Source: Ignavibacteria bacterium
Lineage (GTDB): Bacteria; Bacteroidota; Ignavibacteria; Kapaibacteriales; UBA961
Direction of reading: 5' to 3'
NCBI GenBank assembly: GCA_016720145.1
Contig: JADJXV010000003.1
Coordinates: 248,001 to 312,000, forward strand
DNA: 64,000 nt
The translations under genes and the position numbers were made by a program. The notes under the pieces were generated by a model, which was not told the origin of the DNA, did no database searches, and was given only the letters and a program-made list of their open reading frames with translations. Positions 17,294 to 27,785 of this stretch are shown here, in pieces. Position 1 is the stretch's first letter. Each line of letters starts with the position of its first letter.

Positions 17294-17334
17294 AAGGGAT
17301 GCATATTGTTTTACAATTTGCATCCCTTCTTTTT
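17294..17334 (+). terminator. Strong rho-independent terminator after the first VWA giant
   Basis: AAGGGATGCA (17294-17303) pairs perfectly with TGCATCCCTT (17319-17328), and an inner ATTGT/ACAAT pairing extends the stem. It is followed by CTTTTT. It lies 24 bases after the stop and isolates the two paralogous giants into separate transcripts. Confidence 0.92.
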
Positions 17335-17380
17335 AATTGATTTTCTATCGTTGATTTACTTTTAGTGTTTCGAGGTTATT

Positions 17381-20300
17381 ATGCATACTTTTTACAATCG
17401 CGTTTATCTCTTTCTGTCGATTTTTTTGTGTGTTATGACAGTACATGTTTCAGCACAATTTACAGGTGTCGATGCTTCGAATTATCCGACAGTACGCGCC
17501 TATGGAACAGGTCCATTTTTCAACAATGCAAAGACAACTGATTTTACGGTTCTCGAAAACGGCATCGATATGAAAGCGACCTTGAAATCTCAGTGCAACA
17601 CCGTCCTCACAGATCCTGCCCTCAGTGTTGTCCTGGTAATTGACAAAAGCGGCTCGATGGGTGAATCTGTCGGTGGCGGTAAGATCAGAATGGACTGGGT
17701 AAAAGATGGAGCTAAAGCATTTGTCAACAATTTGGATTTCAGTCCTAATACATGGGTTGCAGTCATCACATTTGACGGTAATACATATTTAGAAAGTGCG
17801 TTTCAGAATACTGCCGCTCCTTTAATCGAAGCAATAGACAAGATAGAATTCTCAAATGGTGGCTCAACCCACTATGACCCTCCTTTCCTTGACCCAACCA
17901 AAGGTGCAATAGCTCTTCTAAACACACGACCAGCGTGGATCCGAAGAATGATTATCTTCCTCACAGACGGCTTTCCAAATATGAAGCCTTCGACTTCAAC
18001 CATTATTTCCAAACTCATTTCATCTAAAATTAAAGCGTATGCAATTACCACACCGGGTGAAGCATCCAATGAATTGCGGGATATTATCACACAATCCGGT
18101 GGACAGACATATAGAACCAATGATGCAAACGGTATTATTAACATCTATAAATCGCTCAGTGGGGATAGACCTACTGTGACGTATTGTTGGCTCGAATGGA
18201 TTTCCCCACCTGGTTGTAACCAAGCAAGTACGTTACGGAATGTTAACTTACAACACAGGCCAACTAATACTCGTGGAAATTTCTCCTATACAGCACCTCA
18301 GTCGAGTATCTCGGGTATTGTGAATTCTGTGATCAGTCTTCCACCATTTGCTGATATTCCTGTGGGTAACACAGCTCAATCGACTTTCACCATTTCAGCG
18401 GCTAATGCAGACATGAACATTACCGGAGCGAGCGTCATCCCTGCCGGAAATTTTTCTGTTATCAATTGGGGTGGGACCAATCCTCCGTTTATTCTTACGA
18501 AAGGTACTTCGCGTACTATAACAGTCCAATTTACCCAAACAGCACCCCGTGATGCACGGTCAGCTCAACTAATTGTAAACGGTACACCATGTTCATCGCC
18601 ACCGGTACTTTTGAGTGGAGGGATAAAAAAAATCACACTTCTCACTCCCAATGGTGGTGAAATATACTCAACATGCGATTCGATACTCATCACATGGACC
18701 GGTGTCGATCCTACCGATTCTGTCATGCTTGAGTACAGCTCAGACCTCGGCTCTACATGGCAGAATATTACTCCGCTCGCTTTACAAAATTCATATCAAT
18801 GGAAGCCACCTTCGGCTGGATCGTATATGGTACGCGTCAGCCCCTATACTCCCAAAATTGGCATTGCATGGACTAGAAGTGGTGGCGGTACAAGCGGCGA
18901 TTCGTCAAACGCAATTGCTACATCTGCTGATGGATCAATAGTTTACATTGCCGGGACATTTAATAAATCCATTACATTCGATAATCGTACTATCACTTCT
19001 TCGAAAGCTCAAGAAGCATTCCTCACACAATATAATAGTGGTAGGGTTGCCTGGGCTTTAAGCGGTGTATCGATGCTTAATCAATTCAGCCCATATACTT
19101 ATTCAATGGCACAAGGTGTGATGGTAGATAAAGCCGATAAATCAGCGTATGTGATGGGAGAAGTGATCCCGAATTCAACATCAAAACGTCAAATTTTCTT
19201 AGGTAAGTATTTCTCTAATGGTACAGCTAACTGGATGACTTCAATCACAAGTACGTTAGATATATTTGCACTGCGTCTCGGCTTTGATTCTGCTACGAAC
19301 TATGTATATGTCGAAGGACGATATTCCGGCGTCATGAAAGTTACCTTAAAAAATGGCATGACGGCTTCTCTCAATACTACACCAATTAATCCTAAAATAT
19401 TCCTTGCAATTTTCGATCCTGACGGCAAGTGTACTTATATCCAAGACAGCACATTCGAGCCGGCTTTCAATCCCCGCATTTCAAAAGACAGTCTTGGAAA
19501 TACTTTCGAGACAGGCACATATAGCGGTAATCTAGTATCCGGCGATACGACCATTAGTAGCCGTGGCTCAAAAGATGTATTCATCCGACGAATTGGAAGA
19601 ATTTATGCACCCTCGGATCAAAGCGATGCAGTTTGTACAGTAGCTGCTCCATATTTTAGCTTTGGATATCAGCCATTAACCGTTGGTATTTCTCAAGTTG
19701 GTGAATTTCATGACACAACGTTTACTGCCTTTATTTGTAATCGAGGCACTTATCCTATTACACTCACCGATTACAAATTCGAAGGAAACTACCCGGCAGA
19801 TTTCGCCCTTGTTTCAGCACTAAAGGGTGTGACACTCCAAAAAGATTCTTGTTTACAGGTTACTATACGATTTACTGCTAGTGCTACCGGCTATCGATCT
19901 GCTTATTTACGGGTGTGGGCCGGATGTACAGATCAGCAAGTAATCCTCACCGGTTTCGGCATCGAACTCGATGCAAATATTGACTCGCTCAACTGGGGAC
20001 GGAAAAGGATTTATACTGATAATTCTCAATCTATGATTATTCGAAACACCGGAACCGCTGATATTACATTGATTAAGTTATCGTTGGAAAATACCCCGGA
20101 TAATAATTTTATACCGGTATTCCCTACTCTGCCATTGATAATCTCTCCACAGGATTCAATCGAACTCCTCATATTCTTCAATCCACAAGATACACTTTCT
20201 TATCAAAATTCTGTTTTTGCTGAAATTGAAGGTTTTTCAAAACCACTCGTAGGCACGCTAACCGGATATGGATTTCTGCCGGGTATGATTGGAAAAGGGT

Positions 20301-21676
20301 ATGCTTTTAAACCAACGTATTTGAATACACTTTCTCCGGAACTCGGTACCTGTTCTATACTTAACCCAAGTACGACTTCTGATGTTTTAATAAGAGAGGT
20401 TAAATTTATTGATAATCCGGGTGATTTTGCGTGGAGTACCAACCCACCGACTAACTTCTCAGTCCAACAAAGTAGTACAGAACTTCGATCATTCGACGTG
20501 CGGTTTACTCCAAAAGCAGTCGGCCTACGCACTGCACATGTTGAAATTTCCTCTGATGCGGCTCCCGGTCCGAACGTATCTCCTATAAAACTGGATACAA
20601 TAGTGATAACGGGTATTGGCTATTTTACACCACTCGAAGTAGATTCAGTGATCGATTTTGGTGCGGTGTTGACGTGCGATTCTCCAGGTAAAAGTATAAT
20701 TATCAAAAATCTTGATCCTCAAAATCCAATTAAAATTACAAAGATTGACAGACCAAATTTCATTCAAGCGTTTACTCTCAGTCCAACTAATTCAATTACA
20801 ATTCCTGCCGGTGGATCTGATTCGATACTAGTACAATTTAGTCCTGATAGCTCAAGTTCTTATTCTGAAATTCTTACTTTAACAACTGAAACCGGCGAAC
20901 AATTCACCGTGCGGCTTTCAGGAAGTGGTTATATTTCAACAGGTTTGATCAAGCTCTTTGCAAGTGGAATTGATACATCAAGAGAAGTGAGAGAAGTAGA
21001 AATTGGAGGTAATTATTCAAATTTTTCAATTTCTGCTCAAGCCAATATTGCGGATTTAGTGGGAACCAAGCTCACGAATCTCACACTTGATCTCCATTTC
21101 GATCCTCATGCTTTTGGGTTTAGGTACGTAGATGTGTGGCCTCTTGGCTGGAATTGGGATATTGATTCAGTTGATCAGCATATTGGAATTATTCGGTTTA
21201 TCGGTACTGCCGTCAATCCTCAGTCACTGACAGGACAAAGATTTTGGACTGCAAATTTTACTACTTATCTTGCAAAAGATAGTATTTATCCTTTCGTACT
21301 CAAAGCGCAAAACAATCGACGATGCCTCGATCTAACTACACAAAATACTGACTTACATTTAGATTTGACTAATGTATGTTTTGGAATAGCTCGTGTGATT
21401 GAAGGTACAGGAAATACATATTACTTAAGTGCACCTCATCCTAACCCTTCGAGTGAAATAGTGACATTCGATATTGGCGTTGGACTGACGACTTCTGCGA
21501 GTATTAGCATTTGTAATTCTATGGGAGAAGTAGTACATGCAGTGACATTTCCACAGCTTGTTGCCGGAGAACATCAAATATCATTGAATCTCGATAAGTT
21601 ATCGGCAGGCTTGTATAATGTTCGCTATTCGGCTGGTCATTTTACAGAAACTACAAAATTGGTAATCGTGAAATAA
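17381..21676 (+). CDS. Second giant secreted VWA / SBBP / choice-of-anchor-D protein with T9SS-type sorting domain
   Basis: 1431 residues, a clear paralogue of the preceding gene with the same domain order. Signal peptide: LFLSIFLCVMTVHVSAQ. VWA domain about 80-270, with MIDAS VLVIDKSGSMGES (Asp at about 88) and MIIFLTDGFPNMKP. SBBP-like propeller at about 494-740 (ATSADGSIVYIAGTF, AFLTQYNSGRVAWALSGVS). Anchor-D/ASH domains at about 757-1187 (VTIRFTASATGYRSAYLRVW, DVRFTPKAVGLRTAHVEIS). Cohesin-like domain at about 1190-1345. The C-terminal tail from about 1350 (HPNPSSEIVTFDIG, ICNSMGEVVHAV, LDKLSAGLYNVRY, TTKLVIVK) is a T9SS type A signal. The pair probably arose by tandem duplication and has diverged substantially. 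A surface adhesive or binding role is inferred from the domains only. Confidence 0.9.
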   Translation: MHTFYNRVYLFLSIFLCVMTVHVSAQFTGVDASNYPTVRAYGTGPFFNNAKTTDFTVLENGIDMKATLKSQCNTVLTDPALSVVLVIDKSGSMGESVGGGKIRMDWVKDGAKAFVNNLDFSPNTWVAVITFDGNTYLESAFQNTAAPLIEAIDKIEFSNGGSTHYDPPFLDPTKGAIALLNTRPAWIRRMIIFLTDGFPNMKPSTSTIISKLISSKIKAYAITTPGEASNELRDIITQSGGQTYRTNDANGIINIYKSLSGDRPTVTYCWLEWISPPGCNQASTLRNVNLQHRPTNTRGNFSYTAPQSSISGIVNSVISLPPFADIPVGNTAQSTFTISAANADMNITGASVIPAGNFSVINWGGTNPPFILTKGTSRTITVQFTQTAPRDARSAQLIVNGTPCSSPPVLLSGGIKKITLLTPNGGEIYSTCDSILITWTGVDPTDSVMLEYSSDLGSTWQNITPLALQNSYQWKPPSAGSYMVRVSPYTPKIGIAWTRSGGGTSGDSSNAIATSADGSIVYIAGTFNKSITFDNRTITSSKAQEAFLTQYNSGRVAWALSGVSMLNQFSPYTYSMAQGVMVDKADKSAYVMGEVIPNSTSKRQIFLGKYFSNGTANWMTSITSTLDIFALRLGFDSATNYVYVEGRYSGVMKVTLKNGMTASLNTTPINPKIFLAIFDPDGKCTYIQDSTFEPAFNPRISKDSLGNTFETGTYSGNLVSGDTTISSRGSKDVFIRRIGRIYAPSDQSDAVCTVAAPYFSFGYQPLTVGISQVGEFHDTTFTAFICNRGTYPITLTDYKFEGNYPADFALVSALKGVTLQKDSCLQVTIRFTASATGYRSAYLRVWAGCTDQQVILTGFGIELDANIDSLNWGRKRIYTDNSQSMIIRNTGTADITLIKLSLENTPDNNFIPVFPTLPLIISPQDSIELLIFFNPQDTLSYQNSVFAEIEGFSKPLVGTLTGYGFLPGMIGKGYAFKPTYLNTLSPELGTCSILNPSTTSDVLIREVKFIDNPGDFAWSTNPPTNFSVQQSSTELRSFDVRFTPKAVGLRTAHVEISSDAAPGPNVSPIKLDTIVITGIGYFTPLEVDSVIDFGAVLTCDSPGKSIIIKNLDPQNPIKITKIDRPNFIQAFTLSPTNSITIPAGGSDSILVQFSPDSSSSYSEILTLTTETGEQFTVRLSGSGYISTGLIKLFASGIDTSREVREVEIGGNYSNFSISAQANIADLVGTKLTNLTLDLHFDPHAFGFRYVDVWPLGWNWDIDSVDQHIGIIRFIGTAVNPQSLTGQRFWTANFTTYLAKDSIYPFVLKAQNNRRCLDLTTQNTDLHLDLTNVCFGIARVIEGTGNTYYLSAPHPNPSSEIVTFDIGVGLTTSASISICNSMGEVVHAVTFPQLVAGEHQISLNLDKLSAGLYNVRYSAGHFTETTKLVIVK

Positions 21677-21721
21677 GTATAATAGTTGACATAGGAGAAT
21701 TGATTTTAAAACTGTTAACTA

Positions 21722-23905
21722 TTATATTTCATTATTAGCTGCGATTGGTAATTCTACGATGAACAAAGCGCCGTGTCCTACCTGACTTTCGCACCACACG
21801 TTGCCGTTCATTGCCTCGACTAATTTTTTTACAATCGATAGTCCTAATCCCGTTGAATGTTCACCACCGGTCGGCTTAGCCGACAATCGAGTAAATTTTC
21901 CAAATAATTTACTCAAATCATCATCAGTCATACCGGGACCTTCATCCTGAATATGTATCTGCACTCCATCCTCATGTTCCTGAGTGCGGATCCACACTCT
22001 TTTATCCTTTGGTGAATATTTCACTGCATTGGACAGCAAATTTTCTAAAACGCCGGTCAAGAGATTTGTATCTGCAATAGCGTAAATTCCAGGATTGGAA
22101 TCCATAATCAATGTGATACCTTTTGCGGCAGCAGCAGGAGTATAATTCTCACAAACCGTATCGATAACGTCATGAATATCAACATGTTCGATGACTACTT
22201 TCAGCTTTCCGGACTCTATTGCATTGATATCTAAAAGATTTGAAATAATTGTCAGCATACGTTCGGTCGTTTTACGAATTCCTCCAAGCTTTTGAGTGAT
22301 TTCGTCTTTTGAAAGGTGCTCCGTGAATTTTTCAATGGTCGAAACGGTCAGAACAATCGACGCCAAAGGATTCTTCATATCATGAGCTGCAATGCCAAGG
22401 AATTCATTTTTTTCACTGTTTAGTAATTCTAATGATCGGTTTTGAACAGCAAGCTCATCATTGAGCATCTTCACTTCTGCAAATGCTAGAGCGAGTTCGT
22501 TATTTTTAATACGCTCCACTTCCCTTTCCTTTTCGAGCATCGAAATCTGCCTGTGAGCTTCGAGATCGGCGATTCTTTTTTGAGCTTTTTCGGTCTCAAT
22601 ATCACGCTCTAAATCATAATAACTTTTCATGTGAAAGAACGCATCTTCCCATTCTTCAGTACCTTGGTACAGTTCAGCAAGCGCTTTGTGAGTCTTATAT
22701 ACTTCTTTGATGTTTTCAATTTCATGAAAACTTGTTAGCGAAGAAGTCAATAAGTGAATTGCTTTATCAGGATTGTAGCGATCCCACTCTTTGAGCGAAT
22801 ACAGCTCTCCAATAGCACGTTTCGTACGTGACTCCTCAAACGTATTTCCAATAGATGCATAGTCTTGCAGAAGAGGTTCGAAGTAATCTACTGCGTGAGA
22901 ATATTCACCGAGTTTGGTGAATAATTCACCTAAACTGAATTTCGTGTCAAGTAGGTAAAGTTTATTTCCGATGGTAGAATTTTCTTCAAGTGATTCAAGA
23001 AAGTATCTTTTTGCTTCTTGAAAGTCATTGCGTTGTAAATACAATTTTCCAATAGCTAAGAGAATTGCGCCTGTAGCTGCACGATTGCCCACTTCTCTAC
23101 TAATGGCAAGTGCATGACGATAGTTTTCAAGTGCACTGTCATAATTTTTAAGATCGGAATAGACAGCTCCCATATTCATGAGAATTTTGCATTTACCAAG
23201 AAGATAATTCGCGGTTTCTGCCTCTGCTAATGCTTTGTGAAAGTATTCGAGACTGGTGTTGTATTCTAAAAGTACTTGATAGATAACCCCAAGATTCATA
23301 TAAGCATTACTGCTGCTCATTGCATCTTGCATTTCTTCATAGCCAGCCAGAGCTTTTCTGTAATATTCGTAGGATTTCTGGTATTCGTTCAGATCACGAT
23401 AAACATTGCCAAGAGCATTCAATGCATGGCTTCGTTCACGAATATTATCGTATTCTTTATGAGTTCGGACTTCTTGAATGGAATTATTCTGTCGGTAAGA
23501 TTGTAAGAAATCTTGTTCTTCTTCAGCAATAGAAAGCGCTCGTTGTGCAGCATTAATTGACTCTGAAAAGTCACCAAGATTTCTAAAGATATGTGCGATG
23601 ATGGTGAGGGTGCGGCTTTGGACTCCTTTATCTCCTATTTTCTCGGCACCGTCGTATGCTTTTTGAGCTGCTTCAAGTGCAGCCGGGTAGTCAGATACGC
23701 TAAAGCGGGAATAAGCAATCTGGTTGTTTGCTTGGGTGAGTAAAGTAATAGTTCGTTCGTCGCTGCAGTCTGATTCACTAAGTTGTTCTAGTATTGAAGT
23801 TGCGATTTGTTCTGCTTTTTCACGATTGGTCGTTATGATAGCACCTGCTTCTCTGATTTGTGCCTGCAACTGATTGTAGAGATCGTCAGATATGTGGGTT
23901 TTCAT
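21722..23905 (-). CDS. Cytoplasmic TPR-containing sensor histidine kinase
   Basis: 727 residues with no signal peptide or membrane helix. About 30-440 is an array of tetratricopeptide repeats (ALNALGNVYRDLNEYQKSYE, AYMNLGVIYQVLLEYNTSLE, KILMNMGAVYSDLKNYDSAL). A coiled coil at about 450-500 leads to HisKA with the phospho-acceptor in FLGIAAHDMKNPLASIV (His near 508). It then has HATPase_c with N box LENLLSNAVKYSPKD, G1 DEGPGM and G2 GGEHSTGLGLSIVKKLVEAM. It should autophosphorylate in response to something bound by the TPR superhelix. No receiver or response-regulator gene is adjacent, so its partner is unknown. A close paralogue is at 46992-48830. Confidence 0.93.
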   Translation of the reverse strand: MKTHISDDLYNQLQAQIREAGAIITTNREKAEQIATSILEQLSESDCSDERTITLLTQANNQIAYSRFSVSDYPAALEAAQKAYDGAEKIGDKGVQSRTLTIIAHIFRNLGDFSESINAAQRALSIAEEEQDFLQSYRQNNSIQEVRTHKEYDNIRERSHALNALGNVYRDLNEYQKSYEYYRKALAGYEEMQDAMSSSNAYMNLGVIYQVLLEYNTSLEYFHKALAEAETANYLLGKCKILMNMGAVYSDLKNYDSALENYRHALAISREVGNRAATGAILLAIGKLYLQRNDFQEAKRYFLESLEENSTIGNKLYLLDTKFSLGELFTKLGEYSHAVDYFEPLLQDYASIGNTFEESRTKRAIGELYSLKEWDRYNPDKAIHLLTSSLTSFHEIENIKEVYKTHKALAELYQGTEEWEDAFFHMKSYYDLERDIETEKAQKRIADLEAHRQISMLEKEREVERIKNNELALAFAEVKMLNDELAVQNRSLELLNSEKNEFLGIAAHDMKNPLASIVLTVSTIEKFTEHLSKDEITQKLGGIRKTTERMLTIISNLLDINAIESGKLKVVIEHVDIHDVIDTVCENYTPAAAAKGITLIMDSNPGIYAIADTNLLTGVLENLLSNAVKYSPKDKRVWIRTQEHEDGVQIHIQDEGPGMTDDDLSKLFGKFTRLSAKPTGGEHSTGLGLSIVKKLVEAMNGNVWCESQVGHGALFIVELPIAANNEI

Positions 23906-23979
23906 ATTAAGACCATTAAATGAGAAATCTAAATGTCATCGACTGTACAAGATTGTTCTTTACATCTCAATTTGTTGAA

Positions 23980-25443
23980 TCAAAAAGTGTAAGATAATAC
24001 AGCTCCAAGTTTCATCGAGAAATCAGGCGACAGAAGTTGCATGGTTTTATAAAAATTACGACCATGTTTCCCCCAAGTCTGTTTTATCTGTTCGTGAGTG
24101 AATTGATTGATTGTGAAGTTAGATATCGCATGGAAATTTATTGAAATATTGTCACTTAGATGATAACGATACCAAATTCCTGCATTTGTTAAAAGTGTCG
24201 TCATATTCAAGGTTTTTGGATAGATTATACCATCTAATGGCACCTCACTATTCCCTTGTATTCGTTCAAAATCACCTGAAAAAGTTGCTGCTACTACATC
24301 TACTCCAAGACTAAATGCTATATCCGAACCAATGTTGAATTGATGCTCTAAAGGATTAAATACATACTGAAACTGTACACCTACTCGCTCGCACAACCAA
24401 ATATTCTTGGAGATCAGCATATCAGAATTTGTAATTAGCGCCACATTTCCGGAAATCGACCACTTGTCTTCGGATCTATCTTTCAAAAATTTATATCCAA
24501 TCATGATTTCAAAAGGAAAATATAAAGAGTTTGCATAAGAATCATGACTTCCATATCCTTGATTATTCCAATCAAAGTTGTGTTGCGTAACATATTCCGG
24601 AAATGACCCTCCTATTCCTACTCCAATTGTTAAGTCACTTTTTCTTGGTTTCAATAAACGAAGTGAATCCAAACTTGCAAAACCTGAATAGGAATTTTGA
24701 GATGGCGTTGGGTGTATTAATAATCGCCGTACCTCGGAAGGTATTGGTTTACCGTCATTTATATTGAAAAAACTTGTTGATAAAGATGTACTATATTCCT
24801 TTGAAAGATAATCTAATATCAGTGGTTCGTTGCCTCTGTAAAATCGATATTCTGACCCTACAATTCTGTCAATTTCATTATAATATACATACTGTAAGTC
24901 GGCATGTACATCTTTCCAATTATAATTTCCGGTTCTATTACTAATAATTACATAAGTGTTTGTAATTAAAAGTATCTTGCCCTGAATCTCTGAATTATCT
25001 CTCTTTACAATTCGAATATCTCGGTTACGACAAAATCGAGATTCATAATCTTCCTGAAAAAGTAACTGATCCAATTGCCCCGGTGGTATTGTAGAATACA
25101 CAGATTTATCACTTATGTATTCAATATTTTCAATAAAATATGGTAAATATTTTTCAATATTTTCTACTGAAGTTGAAATCATTGTATCGGGTAGGGCATA
25201 TCTTTTCAACACAAATACAGCTCTCACTGAATCTATTTTATAAGCTGTAGCAGAATTAATATGTTTTATGTGGTATAACAATCGGTAGTATTTGATATCA
25301 ATGCTATCAATGACAGACCCCACTCGTGATGAAATAGTAACTAGTTTAGAACTATCAGGGATTAGAGTTGGCACCTGTGAAAATAGCGCACCCGTAGCAA
25401 ATACTACAATAACTAATATTACAAGTATTTGTCTAGTAGCCAT
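23980..25443 (-). CDS. Exported outer-membrane-type protein of unknown function
   Basis: 487 residues, family not recognised. Signal peptide MATRQILVILVIVVFATGAL (cleavage near LFS-Q). The middle has a segment resembling a small beta-barrel regulator, NRDIRIVKRDNSEIQGKILL then NTYVIISNRTGNYNWKDV, with YNEIDRIVG; such segments are common in Bacteroidota proteins that report on gene-neighbour lipids or stress, but this is weak. The last 220 residues alternate polar and hydrophobic residues (DLTIGVGIGGSF, FEIMIGYKFL, VGVQFQYVF, DIAFSLGVDVV) and end FSMKLGAVLSYTF. A terminal Phe after such a strand points to an outer-membrane barrel. It lies between the thiolase and TPR-kinase genes on the same strand. 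Confidence 0.8.
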   Translation of the reverse strand: MATRQILVILVIVVFATGALFSQVPTLIPDSSKLVTISSRVGSVIDSIDIKYYRLLYHIKHINSATAYKIDSVRAVFVLKRYALPDTMISTSVENIEKYLPYFIENIEYISDKSVYSTIPPGQLDQLLFQEDYESRFCRNRDIRIVKRDNSEIQGKILLITNTYVIISNRTGNYNWKDVHADLQYVYYNEIDRIVGSEYRFYRGNEPLILDYLSKEYSTSLSTSFFNINDGKPIPSEVRRLLIHPTPSQNSYSGFASLDSLRLLKPRKSDLTIGVGIGGSFPEYVTQHNFDWNNQGYGSHDSYANSLYFPFEIMIGYKFLKDRSEDKWSISGNVALITNSDMLISKNIWLCERVGVQFQYVFNPLEHQFNIGSDIAFSLGVDVVAATFSGDFERIQGNSEVPLDGIIYPKTLNMTTLLTNAGIWYRYHLSDNISINFHAISNFTINQFTHEQIKQTWGKHGRNFYKTMQLLSPDFSMKLGAVLSYTF

Positions 25444-25478
25444 AAGGTTACAATGCTTTAATATATAATAAAGTCAGC

Positions 25479-26678
25479 TCACACTCTTTCATAAATCGCT
25501 GCTAATCCTTGTCCCACACCTATACACAATGTAGCCAAACCATAGCGAGTATTCGTTCGCTGCATTCCTCTCACAAGCGTCCCCGTAATGCGTGCACCGC
25601 TCATACCGAGTGGATGCCCAATTGCAATTGCGCCACCGGAAATATTGACAATCGACGGGTCGAGCCCAAGCTCTCGAATACAAGCAAGCGATTGTGCAGC
25701 AAATGCTTCATTCAATTCCACAAGTCCAATATCTTTTAGGGATAGTCCAGCTCTTTTGAGGGCAATGCCAGAAGCATACACAGGACCAACTCCCATGATC
25801 CGTGGGTCGAGTCCTGCTGCACCGGAGGCGACAAACCGTGCAATTGGCGTGAGATTATACTCTTTCAATGCTCTTTCGCTCACGACAAGCATTGCAGCAG
25901 CACCATCATTCAAACTCGATGAATTACCTGCAGTTACACTGCCTCCCTTGCGGAAAGCTGCACCTAATTTTGCTAATTTTTCGAGTGTTGTGTCGGCTCT
26001 CGGTGTTTCATCCTCTGTCACAGTGATATCTCCTTTTTTATCGGGAATTATCACCGGTAGCATTTCATCGGCAAATACACCTGATAGCCGCGCAGCAATG
26101 GTCTTCTGATGTGATTCTAATGCAAATCTATCTTGATCTTCTCGTGAAATATTCCAACGTTCGGCTACATTCTCGGCTGTTTCACCCATTACTTCGAGAG
26201 GAAATAATTTTTCCATCTTCGGATTCGGATATCGCCATCCAAGTGCTGTGTCATAAGCCGTTAAATTACCAAACATCGGAGCTCCCGATACATTCTTGGG
26301 AATCGAATACGGAGCGCGTGACATCGATTCCACACCACCGGCAATGATAATATCAGCTTCACCGCTCCGAATTGCTCTTGCCGCCTGAATCACAGCTTCA
26401 AGTGACGATGCACATAGTCGGTTAACTGTCACGCCCGGCACAGATTGTGGTAATCCTGCGAGCAATACTGCCATACGGGCAATATTACGATTGTCTTCAC
26501 CGGCTTGATTAGCACAGCCAAGTATCACATCATCAATAGCTTCCGGTGGAATTCCAACTCTATCTATGAGATGGCGAAGAACATGTGCCGCAAGATCATC
26601 AGGACGAACTTTAGACAATGCACCGCCATATTTTCCAACGGGTGTGCGAAGAGGTTCTACTAAAAATGCTTCATTCAT
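25479..26678 (-). CDS. Thiolase (acetyl-CoA C-acetyltransferase / 3-oxoacyl-CoA thiolase)
   Basis: 399 residues, the usual thiolase length. It either condenses two acetyl-CoA or cleaves 3-oxoacyl-CoA. The acylated Cys is in GVTVNRLCASSLEAVIQAAR (about residue 90), GGVESMSRAPY follows, the catalytic His is in ISGGAIAIGHPLGMSGARI, and the second Cys is in LATLCIGVGQG. The N-terminal GCANQAGEDNRNIARMAVLL is typical of the 3-oxoadipyl-CoA thiolase (PcaF/PaaJ) branch, but no aromatic-degradation gene is near, so a general beta-oxidation or acetoacetyl-CoA role is at least as likely. The motif reads CASS rather than the common C-G/A-SG. The ATG at 26676-26678 is supported by the family start MNEAFLVEPLRTPVGKYGG. 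Confidence 0.94.
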   Translation of the reverse strand: MNEAFLVEPLRTPVGKYGGALSKVRPDDLAAHVLRHLIDRVGIPPEAIDDVILGCANQAGEDNRNIARMAVLLAGLPQSVPGVTVNRLCASSLEAVIQAARAIRSGEADIIIAGGVESMSRAPYSIPKNVSGAPMFGNLTAYDTALGWRYPNPKMEKLFPLEVMGETAENVAERWNISREDQDRFALESHQKTIAARLSGVFADEMLPVIIPDKKGDITVTEDETPRADTTLEKLAKLGAAFRKGGSVTAGNSSSLNDGAAAMLVVSERALKEYNLTPIARFVASGAAGLDPRIMGVGPVYASGIALKRAGLSLKDIGLVELNEAFAAQSLACIRELGLDPSIVNISGGAIAIGHPLGMSGARITGTLVRGMQRTNTRYGLATLCIGVGQGLAAIYERV

Positions 26679-26703
26679 AAGTATAATAAATTGTTGTGGT
26701 TAA

Positions 26704-27785
26704 TTATTTCTTTGTGGTGAGAAGCCTAGTACAATTGTCAATCTTAGCTTGTACTTCGTCGGGATTCGGTGAGAGAGGAAGTGCTGCTGTAAAATAGATG
26801 ATAGCGTCGGAGTAGTTTTTTACTTTTTCGGCGAGTGAACCTCCGATAAGCATTCCGTCAAGTGTAGGAGATTCTAATATCGTGTCAGCGTATTGTCGTG
26901 CTTTTTCTATATGTCCGCTCCGCAAGGCGCATTTTACAATTTCAGTATATAATTGGCCATAATATATTCAGCCAAAGAATTTGTATTCAGTAATCTAACC
27001 GCTCTCTGTGCCTGCATTTTTGCCTGTACGGGTTTTAACTGTAATCGATAGATTTCTGCTTGAAGAGTCATTATAATTGATCTGGCTTCGTGTGGCAAAT
27101 CTTTTGATTGACTACTGAGAATAAAATCAAAAAAATTCTCAGATTTGACATAGTCTTTTTCTAAAAAAAGAGCAAGTGCAAGATGCGTTCGCACCCATGT
27201 TTCCGTAGGGTTATTCTTTAATTCTAGCTCAAAAATGCGACGATTACGGAGCCGGCGAACCGGTTTTTCATCCGTAAAGCCATAATGATTAATCTCAATA
27301 TCCGATTGCGAAGGAAGCAAAGTAAGCTTCCACAAAGAATGATTGATAGACTCATGAATACGTTCGGAATACATATATGGACGTTCACGTCTAAAAAGGC
27401 GAGTCGATATAAGGGGAACGATGGAAGTGATTAATTTATACGGGAATATATTCATGATAGAACACGCAAATGCTTTGTCTGGCCTTTGCATCGCTTTTTG
27501 AATTTTCACAGCATTTTCAGGAGTGATTTCCTCATCTGCGTCTAGCATCAGCACCCAATCCCCTGTTGCATAGCTGAGCAATTTATTCCTCATGACACTA
27601 AAGTCATCTACCCACGGTTCACTTTCGACACGCGCACCACATTCCTTTGCCACTTCAATGGTACGATCGGTCGAACCTGTGTCCAACACAATGATTTCAT
27701 TGGCAATACCTTTCACACTCGCCAACATTCTTGGTAAGTAGAATTCTTCATTTTTAACTAATGTACAAACGGAGAGAGTAGGCAT
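26704..27785 (-). CDS. Family 2 glycosyltransferase with TPR tail, frame broken near 26950
   Basis: The first 283 residues form a GT-A glycosyltransferase: SVCTLVKNEEFYLPRMLASV, IIVLDTGSTDRTIEVAKECG and the DxD-type WVLMLDADEEI, with acceptor region SERIHESINH. A TPR-like helical tail follows from about 200. The frame stops just after YIMANYILKL, but the next frame continues the helical repeat with KCALRSGHIEKARQYADTIL and SLAEKVKNYSDAIIYFTAAL for about 75 residues. The second piece has no ATG of its own, only TTG. One base lost within the TATATACTG stretch around 26945-26954 would join them into one protein of about 360 residues. The enzyme is of the LPS/glycan-modifying type; its sugar and acceptor are unknown. 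Confidence 0.85.

Noticed and set aside
21679..21725. ATAATAGTT / AACTATTAT inverted repeat between convergent genes as a terminator
   Set aside because: The arms are AT-only and the loop is about 29 bases, with no T-run, so the call is not supportable.
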